Assembly (NCBI GenBank): GCA_016185015.1
Contig: JACPOI010000059.1
Location: forward strand, 1-53,933
Direction: 5' to 3'
Origin: Burkholderiales bacterium
GTDB taxonomy: Bacteria; Pseudomonadota; Gammaproteobacteria; Burkholderiales; Burkholderiaceae_C
Length of the DNA: 53,933 nt
Each line of letters starts with the position of its first letter. Position 1 is the first letter of the stretch. Below the pieces are notes generated by a model that worked only from the letters and a program-made list of their open reading frames with translations, was not told where the DNA came from and made no database searches. The position numbers were made by a program, and so were the translations under genes. Shown piece after piece: positions 41,075 through 49,887 of this stretch.

Positions 41075-41095
41075 GCTGCTGCGCCCCCCGGCGTG

Positions 41096-42568
41096 TCAGG
41101 CCTTGCGGCGCGCGGATTTCACGGGCGCCTGCTGGGCCAGCAGGAACTCCAGCAGCAGCCCCACAGGCCGTCCGGTCGAGCCCTTGGCCGCACCGCTCTT
41201 CCAGGCTGTGCCGGCGATGTCCAGGTGCGCCCAGGGGAACTTGGCCGTAAAACGCTGCAGGAACTTGGCTGCCGTGATGGCACCGCCCGCACGGCCAGCC
41301 ACATTGCCCACGTCTGCAAAGTTGCTCTTCAGCCCCTCGGCGTAATCGTCGTCCAGCGGCATGCGCCAGCACAGGTCCTGCGCGGCCTCGCCGGCCTTCA
41401 ACAGCTTGTGTGCCAGCTCATCGCTGGGGCTGAACAGGCCGCTGCGCACTGCGCCCAGCGCGATCACGCACGCGCCGGTCAGGGTGGCGATGTCCACCAC
41501 GGCCTGGGGCTGGAAACGCTCGGCATACGTCAGCGCGTCGCACAGGATCAGGCGCCCCTCGGCGTCGGTGTTGAGGATCTCGATGGTCTGCCCGCTCATG
41601 CTGGTCACCACGTCGCCGGGCTTGATCGCGCGGCCGTCGGGCATGTTCTCGCAGCTCGGGATCAGCCCGACCACATTGATGGCCGGCTTGAGCTCGCCCA
41701 GGGCACGGAACACCCCCAGCACACTGGCCGCGCCCCCCATGTCGAACTTCATCTCGTCCATCTCGGCCGCCGGCTTGATGGAGATGCCGCCGGTGTCGAA
41801 GGAAATGCCCTTGCCCACCAGCACCGTGGGGGCCTGCGCCGCGGGCGCGCCCTTGTACTGCAGGACGATGAAACGCAGCGGCTGCTCCGAACCCTGGGCC
41901 ACGGCCATGAAGGCGCCCATCTTCAGCTTGGCCACTTCGCGCGGCCCCAGCACCTGGCAGCTGATCTTGGGGAACTTGGCCAGCGCACGTGCGGCCTGGG
42001 CCAGGTCGGTCGGCGTGGCGTGATTGGCCGGGCGGTTGGCCCACTCCTTGGCCAGCTCGATGCCGGCTACGGCGGCGGCGGCCTGGGCGAATTCGGCCTT
42101 GGCCTCGGCCAGCTTGGGCACGCCCAGGGTCACGCGCACCAGGCTGCGACCTTCGGCCTTGGACTTGGTCGTGGTGTAGACATAGCTGTTCTCGGCCACG
42201 GTCTGCACGGCCGCCCGGACGGCACCGGGTTGCGGTGCAACCGCAAAGCCCAGCACCAGCTTCTTCACGGCCGGGGTGCCGGAACGCAGGGCGCCGAGCG
42301 CGGCATGGACGGCCAGCCTGACCTGGCGCGGTGTCCCGTCGCCGGCCCCCACCAGCAGCACGCGGCCGGCCTTGGCCTGGGCCGGGCGGTACAGGGCCAG
42401 CAGCTTGCCGGCCTTGGTATCGAGGTCGCCGGCCTTGAGGGCCTGGCCCACGAGGGCGCCAAAGGGGTCCCGGCCCGGCTTGAAAGCAGCGGGAACCAGG
42501 AGGATAAGGGCATCGCAGACCTGCGCGGATGAGCCGGCGAGGTCCAGGGACTTGAGTTCGAAGTTCAT
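41096..42568 (-). CDS. pepA: Leucyl (cytosol) aminopeptidase PepA
   Basis: The 490-residue M17 metallopeptidase has an N-terminal regulatory domain and a C-terminal catalytic domain. In the catalytic domain, VLVGKGISFDTGGISIKP holds the conserved Lys and Asp metal ligands, and NTDAEGRLILCDALTYAE is the family signature with Asp/Glu ligands and Arg. In E. coli PepA also binds DNA at cer/Xer sites and carAB, notable as this window carries a dif. The ATG at 42568 matches MNFELKSLDLAG; the frame is open upstream inside lptF. Only 22 bp separate it from divergent lptF. Confidence 0.96.
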   Translation of the reverse strand: MNFELKSLDLAGSSAQVCDALILLVPAAFKPGRDPFGALVGQALKAGDLDTKAGKLLALYRPAQAKAGRVLLVGAGDGTPRQVRLAVHAALGALRSGTPAVKKLVLGFAVAPQPGAVRAAVQTVAENSYVYTTTKSKAEGRSLVRVTLGVPKLAEAKAEFAQAAAAVAGIELAKEWANRPANHATPTDLAQAARALAKFPKISCQVLGPREVAKLKMGAFMAVAQGSEQPLRFIVLQYKGAPAAQAPTVLVGKGISFDTGGISIKPAAEMDEMKFDMGGAASVLGVFRALGELKPAINVVGLIPSCENMPDGRAIKPGDVVTSMSGQTIEILNTDAEGRLILCDALTYAERFQPQAVVDIATLTGACVIALGAVRSGLFSPSDELAHKLLKAGEAAQDLCWRMPLDDDYAEGLKSNFADVGNVAGRAGGAITAAKFLQRFTAKFPWAHLDIAGTAWKSGAAKGSTGRPVGLLLEFLLAQQAPVKSARRKA

Positions 42569-42590
42569 AATGGCGTTTTCCTGACGAGCA

Positions 42591-43700
42591 ATGTTATTCG
42601 ATTCCTCCATCCGCAAGGAGCTGGCCCGCAGCTTTGGCGCCACGCTGATCGTTCTGGTCACCGTCGTGATGACCATGACCTTGATCCGCACACTGGGCAT
42701 GGCCTCGCGCGGCAGCTTCAATCCGTCGGACGTGATGCTGGTCATGGGCTACACGCTGCTGTCCTTCCTGCCCAACATCATGACCATGGGCCTGTTCGTG
42801 GCCATCGTCATGACACTCTCGCGCCTGTACACCGACAGCGAGATGGTCATCTGGTTCTCCAGCGGCATGGGCCTGTTCAACCTGCTGCGCCCGCTGCTGC
42901 GTTTCGCCTGGCCCATCCTGCTGGCCATCGCCACCCTGGCCATGTTCGTGCTGCCCTGGTCCAACCAGCAGGTCGAGAAGATGCGCGCCCAGTACGAAAG
43001 CCGCGGCGACCTCGAACGTGTGCAGCCCGGCCAGTTCCAGGAATCGGCGGGGGGCACCCGCGTCTTCTTCGTCGAGAAGAGCCTGCTGAACGAGTACAGC
43101 GCCAGGAACGTCTTTGTTGCCACCACTGAAAACGGCAAGGAGACGGTGACCTCAGCACGCAGCGGCTACACCGAACTGATCGGCAACGACCGTTTCCTGG
43201 TGCTGGAAAACGGCCAGCGCCTGGAGAGCACGCAGGGCAAGGCCGAGGTAAAGATCGGCGAATTCGAGCGCTACAAACTGCGTGTGGCGCAGGACCCGCT
43301 GGGCGGCAAGATCGATGTCCCGCTGGGCAACATCTCCACGCTGGAGCTGATCCGCCACCCGAACTCCCTGCCCTACCTGGGCGAGATCTCCATGCGCCTG
43401 GGTTTCGTGCTGGCCGCGCTCAACCTGTCCGTGCTCGCGCTGGCCGCCACGCGCGTGAACCCGCGCGTGGGGCGCTCAGGCAACCTGATGTTTTCGCTGC
43501 TGTTGTTTCAGGTCTATCTGAACCTGCTCAGCCTGGGCCAGACCTGGATCGCCTCCGGCAAGATCGGCTTCCTGGCCTACAACGTGCTGTTGCACGGCGG
43601 CATGCTGGCCGCCGGCCTGCTCTGGCTGGCGAAACGCCAGTACAACTGGGGCTGGCGCCTGCGCCTGCCGCTACCTCTGCGCAAGGCGGCGACGCCATGA
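42591..43700 (+). CDS. lptF: LPS export ABC transporter permease LptF
   Basis: The 369-residue inner-membrane protein begins with MLFDSSIRKELARSFGATLIVLVTVVMTMTLIR. It has three N-terminal helices, a periplasmic beta-jellyroll (residues about 130-265, GGTRVFFVEKSLLNEYSARNVFV) and three C-terminal helices. With LptG and LptB it extracts LPS from the inner membrane towards the LptC-A-D bridge. Divergent from pepA and coupled to lptG by an ATGA overlap. Confidence 0.95.
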   Translation: MLFDSSIRKELARSFGATLIVLVTVVMTMTLIRTLGMASRGSFNPSDVMLVMGYTLLSFLPNIMTMGLFVAIVMTLSRLYTDSEMVIWFSSGMGLFNLLRPLLRFAWPILLAIATLAMFVLPWSNQQVEKMRAQYESRGDLERVQPGQFQESAGGTRVFFVEKSLLNEYSARNVFVATTENGKETVTSARSGYTELIGNDRFLVLENGQRLESTQGKAEVKIGEFERYKLRVAQDPLGGKIDVPLGNISTLELIRHPNSLPYLGEISMRLGFVLAALNLSVLALAATRVNPRVGRSGNLMFSLLLFQVYLNLLSLGQTWIASGKIGFLAYNVLLHGGMLAAGLLWLAKRQYNWGWRLRLPLPLRKAATP

Positions 43701-44806
43701 AGACCATCCGCCGCCTGATCCACACCGAGATGTTCACGGCCGTGATCTTCGTCACGCTGGGCTTCCTGGCGCTCTTCGCCTTCTTCGACTTCGTCGACCA
43801 ACTGCCTACCATCGGTCGCCCCGGCCTGGCCGCCGGCTACCAGGTGCCGCAGGCCGCCAGCTACGTGGCCCTGCTGGTGCCCAACCACCTCTACGAGCTG
43901 CTGCCCATCACCGTGCTGATCGGCACCATCTACGTCATGACGCGCCTGGCGCAGAGCTCCGAGTTCACCATCCTGCGCACCAGCGGTCTGGGGCCCTGGC
44001 GCGCGCTGCGCATGCTGCTCGTCGCCGGCTTCACCTTTGCCCTGCTCACCTTCGTCATCGGCGACTACCTGGCCCCCTGGGCCGACCGCACGGCCCAGTT
44101 GCTCAAGGCGCGCTACGAAGGCAAGCTCAGCGTGGGCCAGACCGGCGCCTGGCTGCGCGAGCGCGAGCCCTACGCCCAGTTCGCCGTCAACGTCGGCGCA
44201 CTGAACTCCGACGGCGACATGCGCGACGTGCGCATCTTCGAATTCGACAACCAGAGCGCCCTGGTCTCGATGACACACGCGCCGCTGGCGCGTTTCATGT
44301 CCGATGACGCCTGGCAGCTTGAAAATGCCGAGCGCACCGAGTTCAATGCGCCCGGACTGGCCCTCAGCCGGGTCGAACGCACCCGCTTGCCGGTGTTTCG
44401 CTGGCCCACGGGCATCTCGGCCGAGATGGTCTCCGCCGCCGTGTTGCGCCCCGAGCGCATGAGCACCATCGACCTCTTCCAGTACATCCGCCACCTCAAG
44501 GAAAACGCCCAGACCGCCGAGCGCTACGAGATCGAGTTCTGGAAAAAGGTGTTCTACCCGCTGAGCTGCCTCGTGATGGTCATGCTGGCCCTGCCCTTTG
44601 CCTACCTGCACTTCCGCAACGAGGGCATCTCGCTCTACGTCTTCGGCGGCGTGATGGCCGGCATCAGCTTCTTCTTCCTCAACAACGTGTTCGGCTACAT
44701 CGGCGAACTGCAGCACTGGATCCCCTGGCTCACGGCCGCCGCGCCCGGCATGATCTACATGCTGATCTCCCTCACCGCCTTCGGCTGGCTGGTGCTCAGA
44801 AGGTGA
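43697..44806 (+). CDS. lptG: LPS export ABC transporter permease LptG
   Basis: The 369-residue partner of LptF starts MKTIRRLIHTEMFTAVIFVTLGFLALFAFFDFVDQL. It continues with LLVPNHLYELLPITVLIGTIYVM, a periplasmic jellyroll (AQFAVNVGALNSDGDMRDVRIFEF) and C-terminal helices ending in GWLVLRR. The topology and length fit LptG. It overlaps lptF by four bases and is followed by cbiX. Confidence 0.95.
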   Translation: MKTIRRLIHTEMFTAVIFVTLGFLALFAFFDFVDQLPTIGRPGLAAGYQVPQAASYVALLVPNHLYELLPITVLIGTIYVMTRLAQSSEFTILRTSGLGPWRALRMLLVAGFTFALLTFVIGDYLAPWADRTAQLLKARYEGKLSVGQTGAWLREREPYAQFAVNVGALNSDGDMRDVRIFEFDNQSALVSMTHAPLARFMSDDAWQLENAERTEFNAPGLALSRVERTRLPVFRWPTGISAEMVSAAVLRPERMSTIDLFQYIRHLKENAQTAERYEIEFWKKVFYPLSCLVMVMLALPFAYLHFRNEGISLYVFGGVMAGISFFFLNNVFGYIGELQHWIPWLTAAAPGMIYMLISLTAFGWLVLRR

Positions 44807-44811
44807 CCTCC

Positions 44812-45192
44812 ATGCAAGACCCGGCGCCGACGCGCGGCCTCATCCTCTTCGCGCACGGCTCGCGCGACCCGCAGTGGCGCGCGCCCATGGAAGCCGTGGC
44901 CGCACGCGCCGCGGCGCTCGAAGCCGCCGCCATCGTGCGCTGCGCCTACCTGGAGCTCATGGAGCCCGACCTGCCCGCCTGCGCCGCCGAGATGGTGGCG
45001 CAGGGCCTCCAGGCCATCACCATCGTTCCCATGTTCCTCGGCGTGGGCCGTCATGCCCGCGAAGACCTGCCCCTGCTGGTGGCCGAACTGCGGCGCCTGC
45101 ACCCGCAGGTGAGCTTCGCACTGCGCCCGGCCATCGGCGAGGACGAGCGCGTGGTCGACATGCTCGCACGCATCGCACTGGCCGACCGCTAA
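44812..45192 (+). CDS. cbiX: Sirohydrochlorin chelatase, short CbiX type
   Basis: The roughly 126-residue protein is a single CbiX(S)-type chelatase domain that inserts cobalt, iron or nickel into sirohydrochlorin and related tetrapyrroles. The metal ligands are the histidine in ILFAHGSRDPQW and the one in GVGRHAREDLP. The ATG at 44812 is preferred because AAGG lies eight bases upstream; a GTG at 44803, overlapping the lptG stop, would add three residues. A similar lptG-cbiX adjacency occurs in related genomes, though the reason is unclear. No siroheme or cobalamin genes are near. Confidence 0.9.
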   Translation: MQDPAPTRGLILFAHGSRDPQWRAPMEAVAARAAALEAAAIVRCAYLELMEPDLPACAAEMVAQGLQAITIVPMFLGVGRHAREDLPLLVAELRRLHPQVSFALRPAIGEDERVVDMLARIALADR

Positions 45193-45199
45193 GAGCCTG

Positions 45200-45228
45200 T
45201 TCACGGGCCTGTCGGCCCTACGTACAAT
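45200..45228 (+). promoter_or_regulatory. Candidate sigma-70 promoter for the PAP2-UbiA-GT39 cluster
   Basis: TTCACG (45200-45205) and TACAAT (45223-45228) are separated by exactly 17 bp, 24 bp before the PAP2 gene. The -35 matches four of six consensus bases and the -10 five of six. This would give the five downstream genes expression independent of lptFG. Confidence 0.5.
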
Positions 45229-45251
45229 CGGCCCGGACTCAAGCGCCGCCC

Positions 45252-45944
45252 ATGACCCGACCTCCTCTTCGCAACCGCACCGTCTTCCTGCTCGTCCTGG
45301 GCGCCTCCCTGGCCGTGGCCCTGCTGCCCGTGCTCTGGCCACAGCTCGACATCGCCGTCGCCGCCTATTTCCTGCAGCCCGCGCCGCCGGTCAACCCGGC
45401 CCAGTGGCTGTGGGTTGAACTGGTCAACGAATACGTCCCGGACCTCTTCCGCAGCCTGGCCCTGCTGAGCCTCGCAGGCTGGATCGTCATCAGCCTGCTG
45501 CGACGCTGGCGCCGCGCCGGCATCGCCCTGGCCTTCGTGGGCATCGGCCTGACGCTGGGCCCCGGCCTCTCCACCTGGGCGGTCAAGGAGCACACCCTGC
45601 GCGCACGTCCCTTTGATGTGGTCCAGTTCGGCGGCGACCGCCAGTTCACCCCGGCCCTGGCGCAGGCCCAGCAGTGCAGCGACAACTGCGCCTTCACCAG
45701 CGGCCACGTGGCCTGCGGCTTCTTTTTCGTCTCGCTCATGCTGCTCGACCCGCGCCGTCGCTGGCGCTGGATCGCCACCGGCCTGGTCGCCGGCTCGCTG
45801 GTGAGCGTGGCGCGCATGTCGGTCGGGGCGCACTGGCTCAGTGATGCGCTCTGGGCCCTGCCCATCACGCTGCTGGCCAGCGGGCTGGTCTGGATGGTGC
45901 TGAGTTACGTCTACAAATACGGGCAGCCGCCCGGAAAGGTGTGA
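45252..45944 (+). CDS. PAP2-family membrane phosphatase
   Basis: The 230-residue protein has about six transmembrane helices and the complete PAP2 phosphatase signature: KEHTLRARP (Lys112 to Pro120), SGH (150-152), and SVARMSVGAHWLSD with Arg188 and His194. Such enzymes dephosphorylate lipid or isoprenoid phosphates on membrane surfaces. In the cluster it could remove the 5-phosphate from a polyprenyl-phosphoryl-5-phosphoribose made by the UbiA-family neighbour, as proposed for the mycobacterial PAP2 gene next to its DPPR synthase. Alternatives are undecaprenyl pyrophosphate recycling or lipid A phosphatase activity. Confidence 0.9.
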   Translation: MTRPPLRNRTVFLLVLGASLAVALLPVLWPQLDIAVAAYFLQPAPPVNPAQWLWVELVNEYVPDLFRSLALLSLAGWIVISLLRRWRRAGIALAFVGIGLTLGPGLSTWAVKEHTLRARPFDVVQFGGDRQFTPALAQAQQCSDNCAFTSGHVACGFFFVSLMLLDPRRRWRWIATGLVAGSLVSVARMSVGAHWLSDALWALPITLLASGLVWMVLSYVYKYGQPPGKV

Positions 45945-45948
45945 ACCC

Positions 45949-46809
45949 ATGGCTGCCCTGCCCCCCCTGATCCGCCTGATGCGCCCGCACCAGTGGCTCA
46001 AGAACGTCTTCGTCTTCGCCGGCCTGCTGTTCAGCCAGGCCTGGAGCAACGGCCCGCTGGTCTCGCGCGTGATGTACGCCTTCCTGGCCTTCTGCTGCTT
46101 CTCCAGCCTGGTCTACATCCTCAACGACTGGCGCGACCGCGCCGCCGATGCCCAGCACCCCTCCAAGCGCCTGCGCCCGCTGGCCAGCGGTGTCGTCAGC
46201 CCGCGCCAGGCGTTGATCCTCGCCGCCCTGCTGCTGCTCGCCGGCCTGGGCCTGGCCTGGGGCAGCCGTGCGCTGCTGCTCATCCTGACGCTCTACGTCG
46301 TGCTCAACCTGGCCTACAGCTGGCGCCTCAAGCACGTGCCGGTGGTGGATGTCTCCATCATCGCCAGCGGCTTCATGCTGCGCCTGCTGGCCGGCACCGT
46401 GGCGGTGGGCATTCCGCCTTCGCGCTGGCTGCTGCTCACCGGCCTGTTCATCGCGCTCTTCCTGGGTTTCTCCAAGCGCAAGGCCGAGACCTTCCACGAG
46501 CCCGAGCAGCAGCGTGCCGTGCTGGAGCACTACCCGCCCGCCCTGCTGGACACCTATATCGCTGCCACCATGACGGCCACCGTCATCACCTACGGCCTTT
46601 ACGCCACCAGCATCGAGGCCATGCAGCAGCACGGCGAGCGTCTGGTCTACACCGTCCCGGTGGTGGTCTTCGGCCTGCTGCGTTATGCCTACCAGGTGCA
46701 CCGCGGCCGCGGTGAGGACGTCTCGCGCGACCTGCTGCGCGACCCCTGGATCCTGGCCGCGGGCATCGCCTGGCTGCTGCTGTTTCTGGGCTCGCGGTTC
46801 TGGCGCTAG
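45949..46809 (+). CDS. UbiA-family transferase, decaprenyl-phosphate phosphoribosyltransferase-like
   Basis: The 286-residue membrane protein has nine or so helices and the first aspartate motif NDWRDRAADAQHPSKRLRP (residues 59-77), with the HPxKxxRP form characteristic of DPPR synthases (mycobacterial Rv3806c group) rather than of ubiquinone UbiA. A second motif, YSWRLKHVPVVDV, has Asp134. DPPR synthase transfers phosphoribosyl from PRPP to decaprenyl phosphate. Four bases separate it from the PAP2 gene. The substrate assignment is from the motif only. Confidence 0.88.
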   Translation: MAALPPLIRLMRPHQWLKNVFVFAGLLFSQAWSNGPLVSRVMYAFLAFCCFSSLVYILNDWRDRAADAQHPSKRLRPLASGVVSPRQALILAALLLLAGLGLAWGSRALLLILTLYVVLNLAYSWRLKHVPVVDVSIIASGFMLRLLAGTVAVGIPPSRWLLLTGLFIALFLGFSKRKAETFHEPEQQRAVLEHYPPALLDTYIAATMTATVITYGLYATSIEAMQQHGERLVYTVPVVVFGLLRYAYQVHRGRGEDVSRDLLRDPWILAAGIAWLLLFLGSRFWR

Positions 46810-46817
46810 GGTCTGGC

Positions 46818-47726
46818 TTGAAGCTGCCGCTCAAATCTCTTCTCCTGATCATCGGTGGCGCCGCCACCGTCTACGCGCTGGTCCTGCTGCTCAGTGGTGA
46901 CGCCACCGGCAGCGCCCGGCTCTCCGTGCTGTGGTCGCCGGCCGGCGCCCTGGCGGCGGCCCTGTGCATCCTCAACTACCTCCTGCGTGGCCAGCGCTGG
47001 CGCCTGTGGATGGCGCACTACGGCCGCCCGCTGCCGCCGCTCCAGGGCCTGCGCCTGTATCTGGCTGGCTACACCTTCACCCCCACGCCCGGCAATGTGG
47101 GTGAGGCCACGCGCGGCCTGCTGCTGCGCCAGCCGCTGGGTGCGGCCGACAGCCTGGCCGTCTTCGGTGCCGAGCGCCTGGCCGACCTGCTGGCCCTGCT
47201 GCTGCTCACGCTACCGGGCCTGTGGTGGCTCTCGCAACTGCCCGGCGCGGCTGCCTGGCAACTGCAGCTCGTGGCCGTCGTTGCCACGGCAGGTCTGTTC
47301 GTGCTGATCCTGCTCTTCAAGTTCAGGCAGGTCCTGTTCACCCGACGGCCCTGGTTGCACGCCGCCTGGCGCTGCCTGGCCACGCGTCCCTGGACCTGGC
47401 TGGGCCTCACGCTCGTGGCCTGGGCCGCGCAGGGCCTGGCCACCTGGCTGGTCTGCCGCGAACTCGGGCTGGCCATCGCCCCGCTGCTGGCCACCGGCTT
47501 CTACGCCCTGGCCATGGTGGGCGGCGCGCTGTCCCTGCTGCCCGCTGGCCTGGGCGGTACCGAAGCCCTGCTGACCGGCCTGCTGGTGCTGCAGGGCAGC
47601 GCACTGTCCGCGGCCATCGCCATCACCGTGCTGGTGCGCCTGCTCACGCTTTGGCTGGCGGTGGCCATCGGCGCGCTGGCCCTCCTATATAGTGCGACCG
47701 TCTCCCGCGATATTTCCCTGCGTTGA
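46818..47726 (+). CDS. LPG synthase-like / UPF0104 membrane protein
   Basis: The 302-residue protein, starting at TTG 46818 eight bases after the UbiA-family gene, has seven to eight transmembrane helices. It carries the family segments NYLLRGQRWRLWM, GYTFTPTPGNVGEATRG and GALSLLPAGLGGTEALL. The family includes the flippase-like membrane part of MprF (lysyl-phosphatidylglycerol synthase) without its catalytic domain. In this cluster it may move a polyprenyl-linked sugar across the inner membrane; this is inference. It overlaps the next gene by TGATG. No ATG fits the N-terminus. Confidence 0.87.
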   Translation: MKLPLKSLLLIIGGAATVYALVLLLSGDATGSARLSVLWSPAGALAAALCILNYLLRGQRWRLWMAHYGRPLPPLQGLRLYLAGYTFTPTPGNVGEATRGLLLRQPLGAADSLAVFGAERLADLLALLLLTLPGLWWLSQLPGAAAWQLQLVAVVATAGLFVLILLFKFRQVLFTRRPWLHAAWRCLATRPWTWLGLTLVAWAAQGLATWLVCRELGLAIAPLLATGFYALAMVGGALSLLPAGLGGTEALLTGLLVLQGSALSAAIAITVLVRLLTLWLAVAIGALALLYSATVSRDISLR

Positions 47727-49261
47727 TGTCCTCCTCTTCCTCCGATTCCTCCTTCAACCTGCCGCGCTGGCTGCTCGTCACCGCGCTGGCGGCACTGGCC
47801 GTGCGCCTGTGGATCGCCGCCGCCCTGCCCATCACGGGCGACGAAGCCTTCTTCTACTGGTGGGGCGTCTACCCCGACTGGGGCTATTCCGACCACCCGC
47901 CCATGGTGGGCTGGCTGATCTGGCTGATGCGCACGCTCTTCGGCGAAGCCACCTGGGCCATCCGGCTGCCGGTGGTGCTCCTGCCCCTGGCCCTGGGCGG
48001 CCTGCTCTGGTGGGCCTTCAAGCCGCTGAACCGCGAGCGCGCCGCCTGGGGCGTGCTGCTGTTCTGGCTAGCGCCGATCAACTGGCTCAACGCGCTGATC
48101 ACCACCGACACCCCCTTGCTGTTCTGGTCGGTGCTCTCGGTGGCCATGCTGCTGCGCGCCGAGCGGCGCGCGCAGATGGACGGCCGCGCCTGGGCGCTGT
48201 ATGCGCTCTCGGGGCTTTTCATCGGCTGCGCCTTCCTCTCCAAGTATTTCTCGGTGGTGCTGGGCCTGTCCTACCTGGTCTATTTCACGGCCTTCCGCCG
48301 TGACCGCTGGCCCGCCCTGCTGCTGCTGGTGTTGTGTGCGCTGCCCGGCCCCCTCATCAATCTCCTGTGGAACATGAGCCATGGCTGGCCCAACATCATG
48401 TTCAACGCCATCAACCGCAACGAAGACGCCGTCTTCGAACTGCGCAAGCCGCTGACCTACCTGGGCATGCTGGCCTACCTGCTCACGCCGGCCGTGCTGT
48501 GGCTGGGTCTCAAGCACCGTGGCCTGCTCGCGGCCACGGCGCGCCAGTTGCCCCTGGTCAGCATGCTCATCGTGGTGCCGCTGCTGTTTTTCGCGCTGCT
48601 CTCGCTCAAGAAAGTGGTGGGCCTGCACTGGGTGATGTCCTTCTACCCCTTCGTTTTCGTGCTGCTGGCCTTTGCGCTGCCGCAGGCCGCGCTGCGCCGC
48701 TGCGCCCTGGGCCTGGCCGCCTTCACAGCCTTGCACGTGCTGCCCCTGGGCGGCATCGCGCTGACCCATGTGGAGCAATGGGAAGGCAAACCACGCTACT
48801 TCGCCATGGTGCGCGCCCTCAAGACCCCCGAGCTGCTGGCCCAGGTCCGCACGCCGGACTCCGTGCTCATGGCCGACGGTTATTCGCCCGCTGCCGTCTA
48901 CGGCTACGTCAGCGGCCAGTACGTGCCCGTCTTCGGCCCCGGCAAGTTCCACGCACGCCAGGACGATCTGCTGGTGGACTATTCGATCTACCAGGGCAAG
49001 ACCATCCGCGTGCTGCTGTCGGACCCGCCGGTGATGGGCGACTTCACCCCTTATTTCGACAGCGTGCAGGCCTTTACGGCGGTGCAAAGCGGCATCACCT
49101 TCCACTACGTCGAAGGCCGCAACTTCAACTACGAGGCCTACCGCCAGGGCGTGCTGGGCGAGGTCTTCAGGCGCTACTACCAGATCCCCACCTGGCTGCC
49201 CATGACAGGCTGCCCCTACTGCGTGCGCTACTGCGGCCAGGTGTCATGTCCGAAGCCGTGA
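47726..49261 (+). CDS. GT39/ArnT-like membrane glycosyltransferase
   Basis: The 511-residue GT-C protein has about eleven helices and the hallmark first periplasmic loop ITGDEAFFYWWGVYPDWGY followed by SDHPPMVGWLIWLM. Asp/Glu here and the DHPP element match the PMT_2/ArnT group, which uses polyprenyl-phosphate sugars as donors. The C-terminal periplasmic part (residues 350-511) ends with an unusual cysteine cluster, CPYCVRYCGQVSC. The acceptor is unknown; lipid A, LPS core or proteins are possible. The ATG overlaps the preceding stop (TGATG), and its end overlaps the HAD gene by 16 bp. Confidence 0.88.
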   Translation: MSSSSSDSSFNLPRWLLVTALAALAVRLWIAAALPITGDEAFFYWWGVYPDWGYSDHPPMVGWLIWLMRTLFGEATWAIRLPVVLLPLALGGLLWWAFKPLNRERAAWGVLLFWLAPINWLNALITTDTPLLFWSVLSVAMLLRAERRAQMDGRAWALYALSGLFIGCAFLSKYFSVVLGLSYLVYFTAFRRDRWPALLLLVLCALPGPLINLLWNMSHGWPNIMFNAINRNEDAVFELRKPLTYLGMLAYLLTPAVLWLGLKHRGLLAATARQLPLVSMLIVVPLLFFALLSLKKVVGLHWVMSFYPFVFVLLAFALPQAALRRCALGLAAFTALHVLPLGGIALTHVEQWEGKPRYFAMVRALKTPELLAQVRTPDSVLMADGYSPAAVYGYVSGQYVPVFGPGKFHARQDDLLVDYSIYQGKTIRVLLSDPPVMGDFTPYFDSVQAFTAVQSGITFHYVEGRNFNYEAYRQGVLGEVFRRYYQIPTWLPMTGCPYCVRYCGQVSCPKP

Positions 49262-49887
49262 ACGAGCTGCCGCCCGTGGTGGTCGCGGCCTTCGACTTCG
49301 ACGGCACCCTGACCTGGCGCGACACCCTGCGGCCCTTTCTGCACCGCCTGCTGGGCACCCCCACCCTGCTGTGGGTGCTCTTCATCTGCAGCCCCTGGCT
49401 GATCGCTTACGCCCTGCGCCTCACCAGCAACCATCGCGCCAAGGCGGTGCTGCTGCAGGCCAGCCTGGCCGGCCGCACGCACGCCGAGGTGCAGCGCTGC
49501 GCCCAGGCTTTCGTGCGGGAGTATCTGCCCCTGCAGTGGCGCCCCTGGGCCATGCACCAGCTGATGCAGCACCAGCAGTCGGGCCACCGCTGCATCATCG
49601 TCAGTGCCTCCACCAGCCTTTACATGCATCTGGCCGGCACCAGCCTGGGGGTGGACGCCGTGCTGTGCACCGAGATGGAAGTGGCTGACGGCCGCTACAC
49701 CGGCCGCATGAGCACGGCCAACTGCCATGGCGAGGAAAAGGTGCGCCGGCTGCAGGCCTGGCTGGCGACCGAGTTCGGCGCGGCGCAGCCCATGCTGCAC
49801 GCCTATGGCGACACCTCGGGCGACCGGCCCATGCTGCGGCTGGCCAGCGTGGCCTGGTACCGCGAAAAACCCTGGCAGCACGGCTGA
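49246..49887 (+). CDS. HAD-IB family phosphatase (PgpC-like)
   Basis: The 213-residue protein has the four HAD motifs: DFDGTLT (motif I), IIVSASTS (II), a Lys in EEKVRRLQAW (III) and GDTSGDRPML (IV). A hydrophobic cap helix (LLWVLFICSPWLIAYALRL) resembles the membrane-associated PgpC group. It could dephosphorylate phosphatidylglycerophosphate or a polyprenyl-phospho-sugar phosphate. In some bacteria an HAD domain is fused to a UbiA-type DPPR synthase, supporting a role in this cluster. The start overlaps the GT39 gene by 16 bp. Confidence 0.88.
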   Translation: MSEAVNELPPVVVAAFDFDGTLTWRDTLRPFLHRLLGTPTLLWVLFICSPWLIAYALRLTSNHRAKAVLLQASLAGRTHAEVQRCAQAFVREYLPLQWRPWAMHQLMQHQQSGHRCIIVSASTSLYMHLAGTSLGVDAVLCTEMEVADGRYTGRMSTANCHGEEKVRRLQAWLATEFGAAQPMLHAYGDTSGDRPMLRLASVAWYREKPWQHG

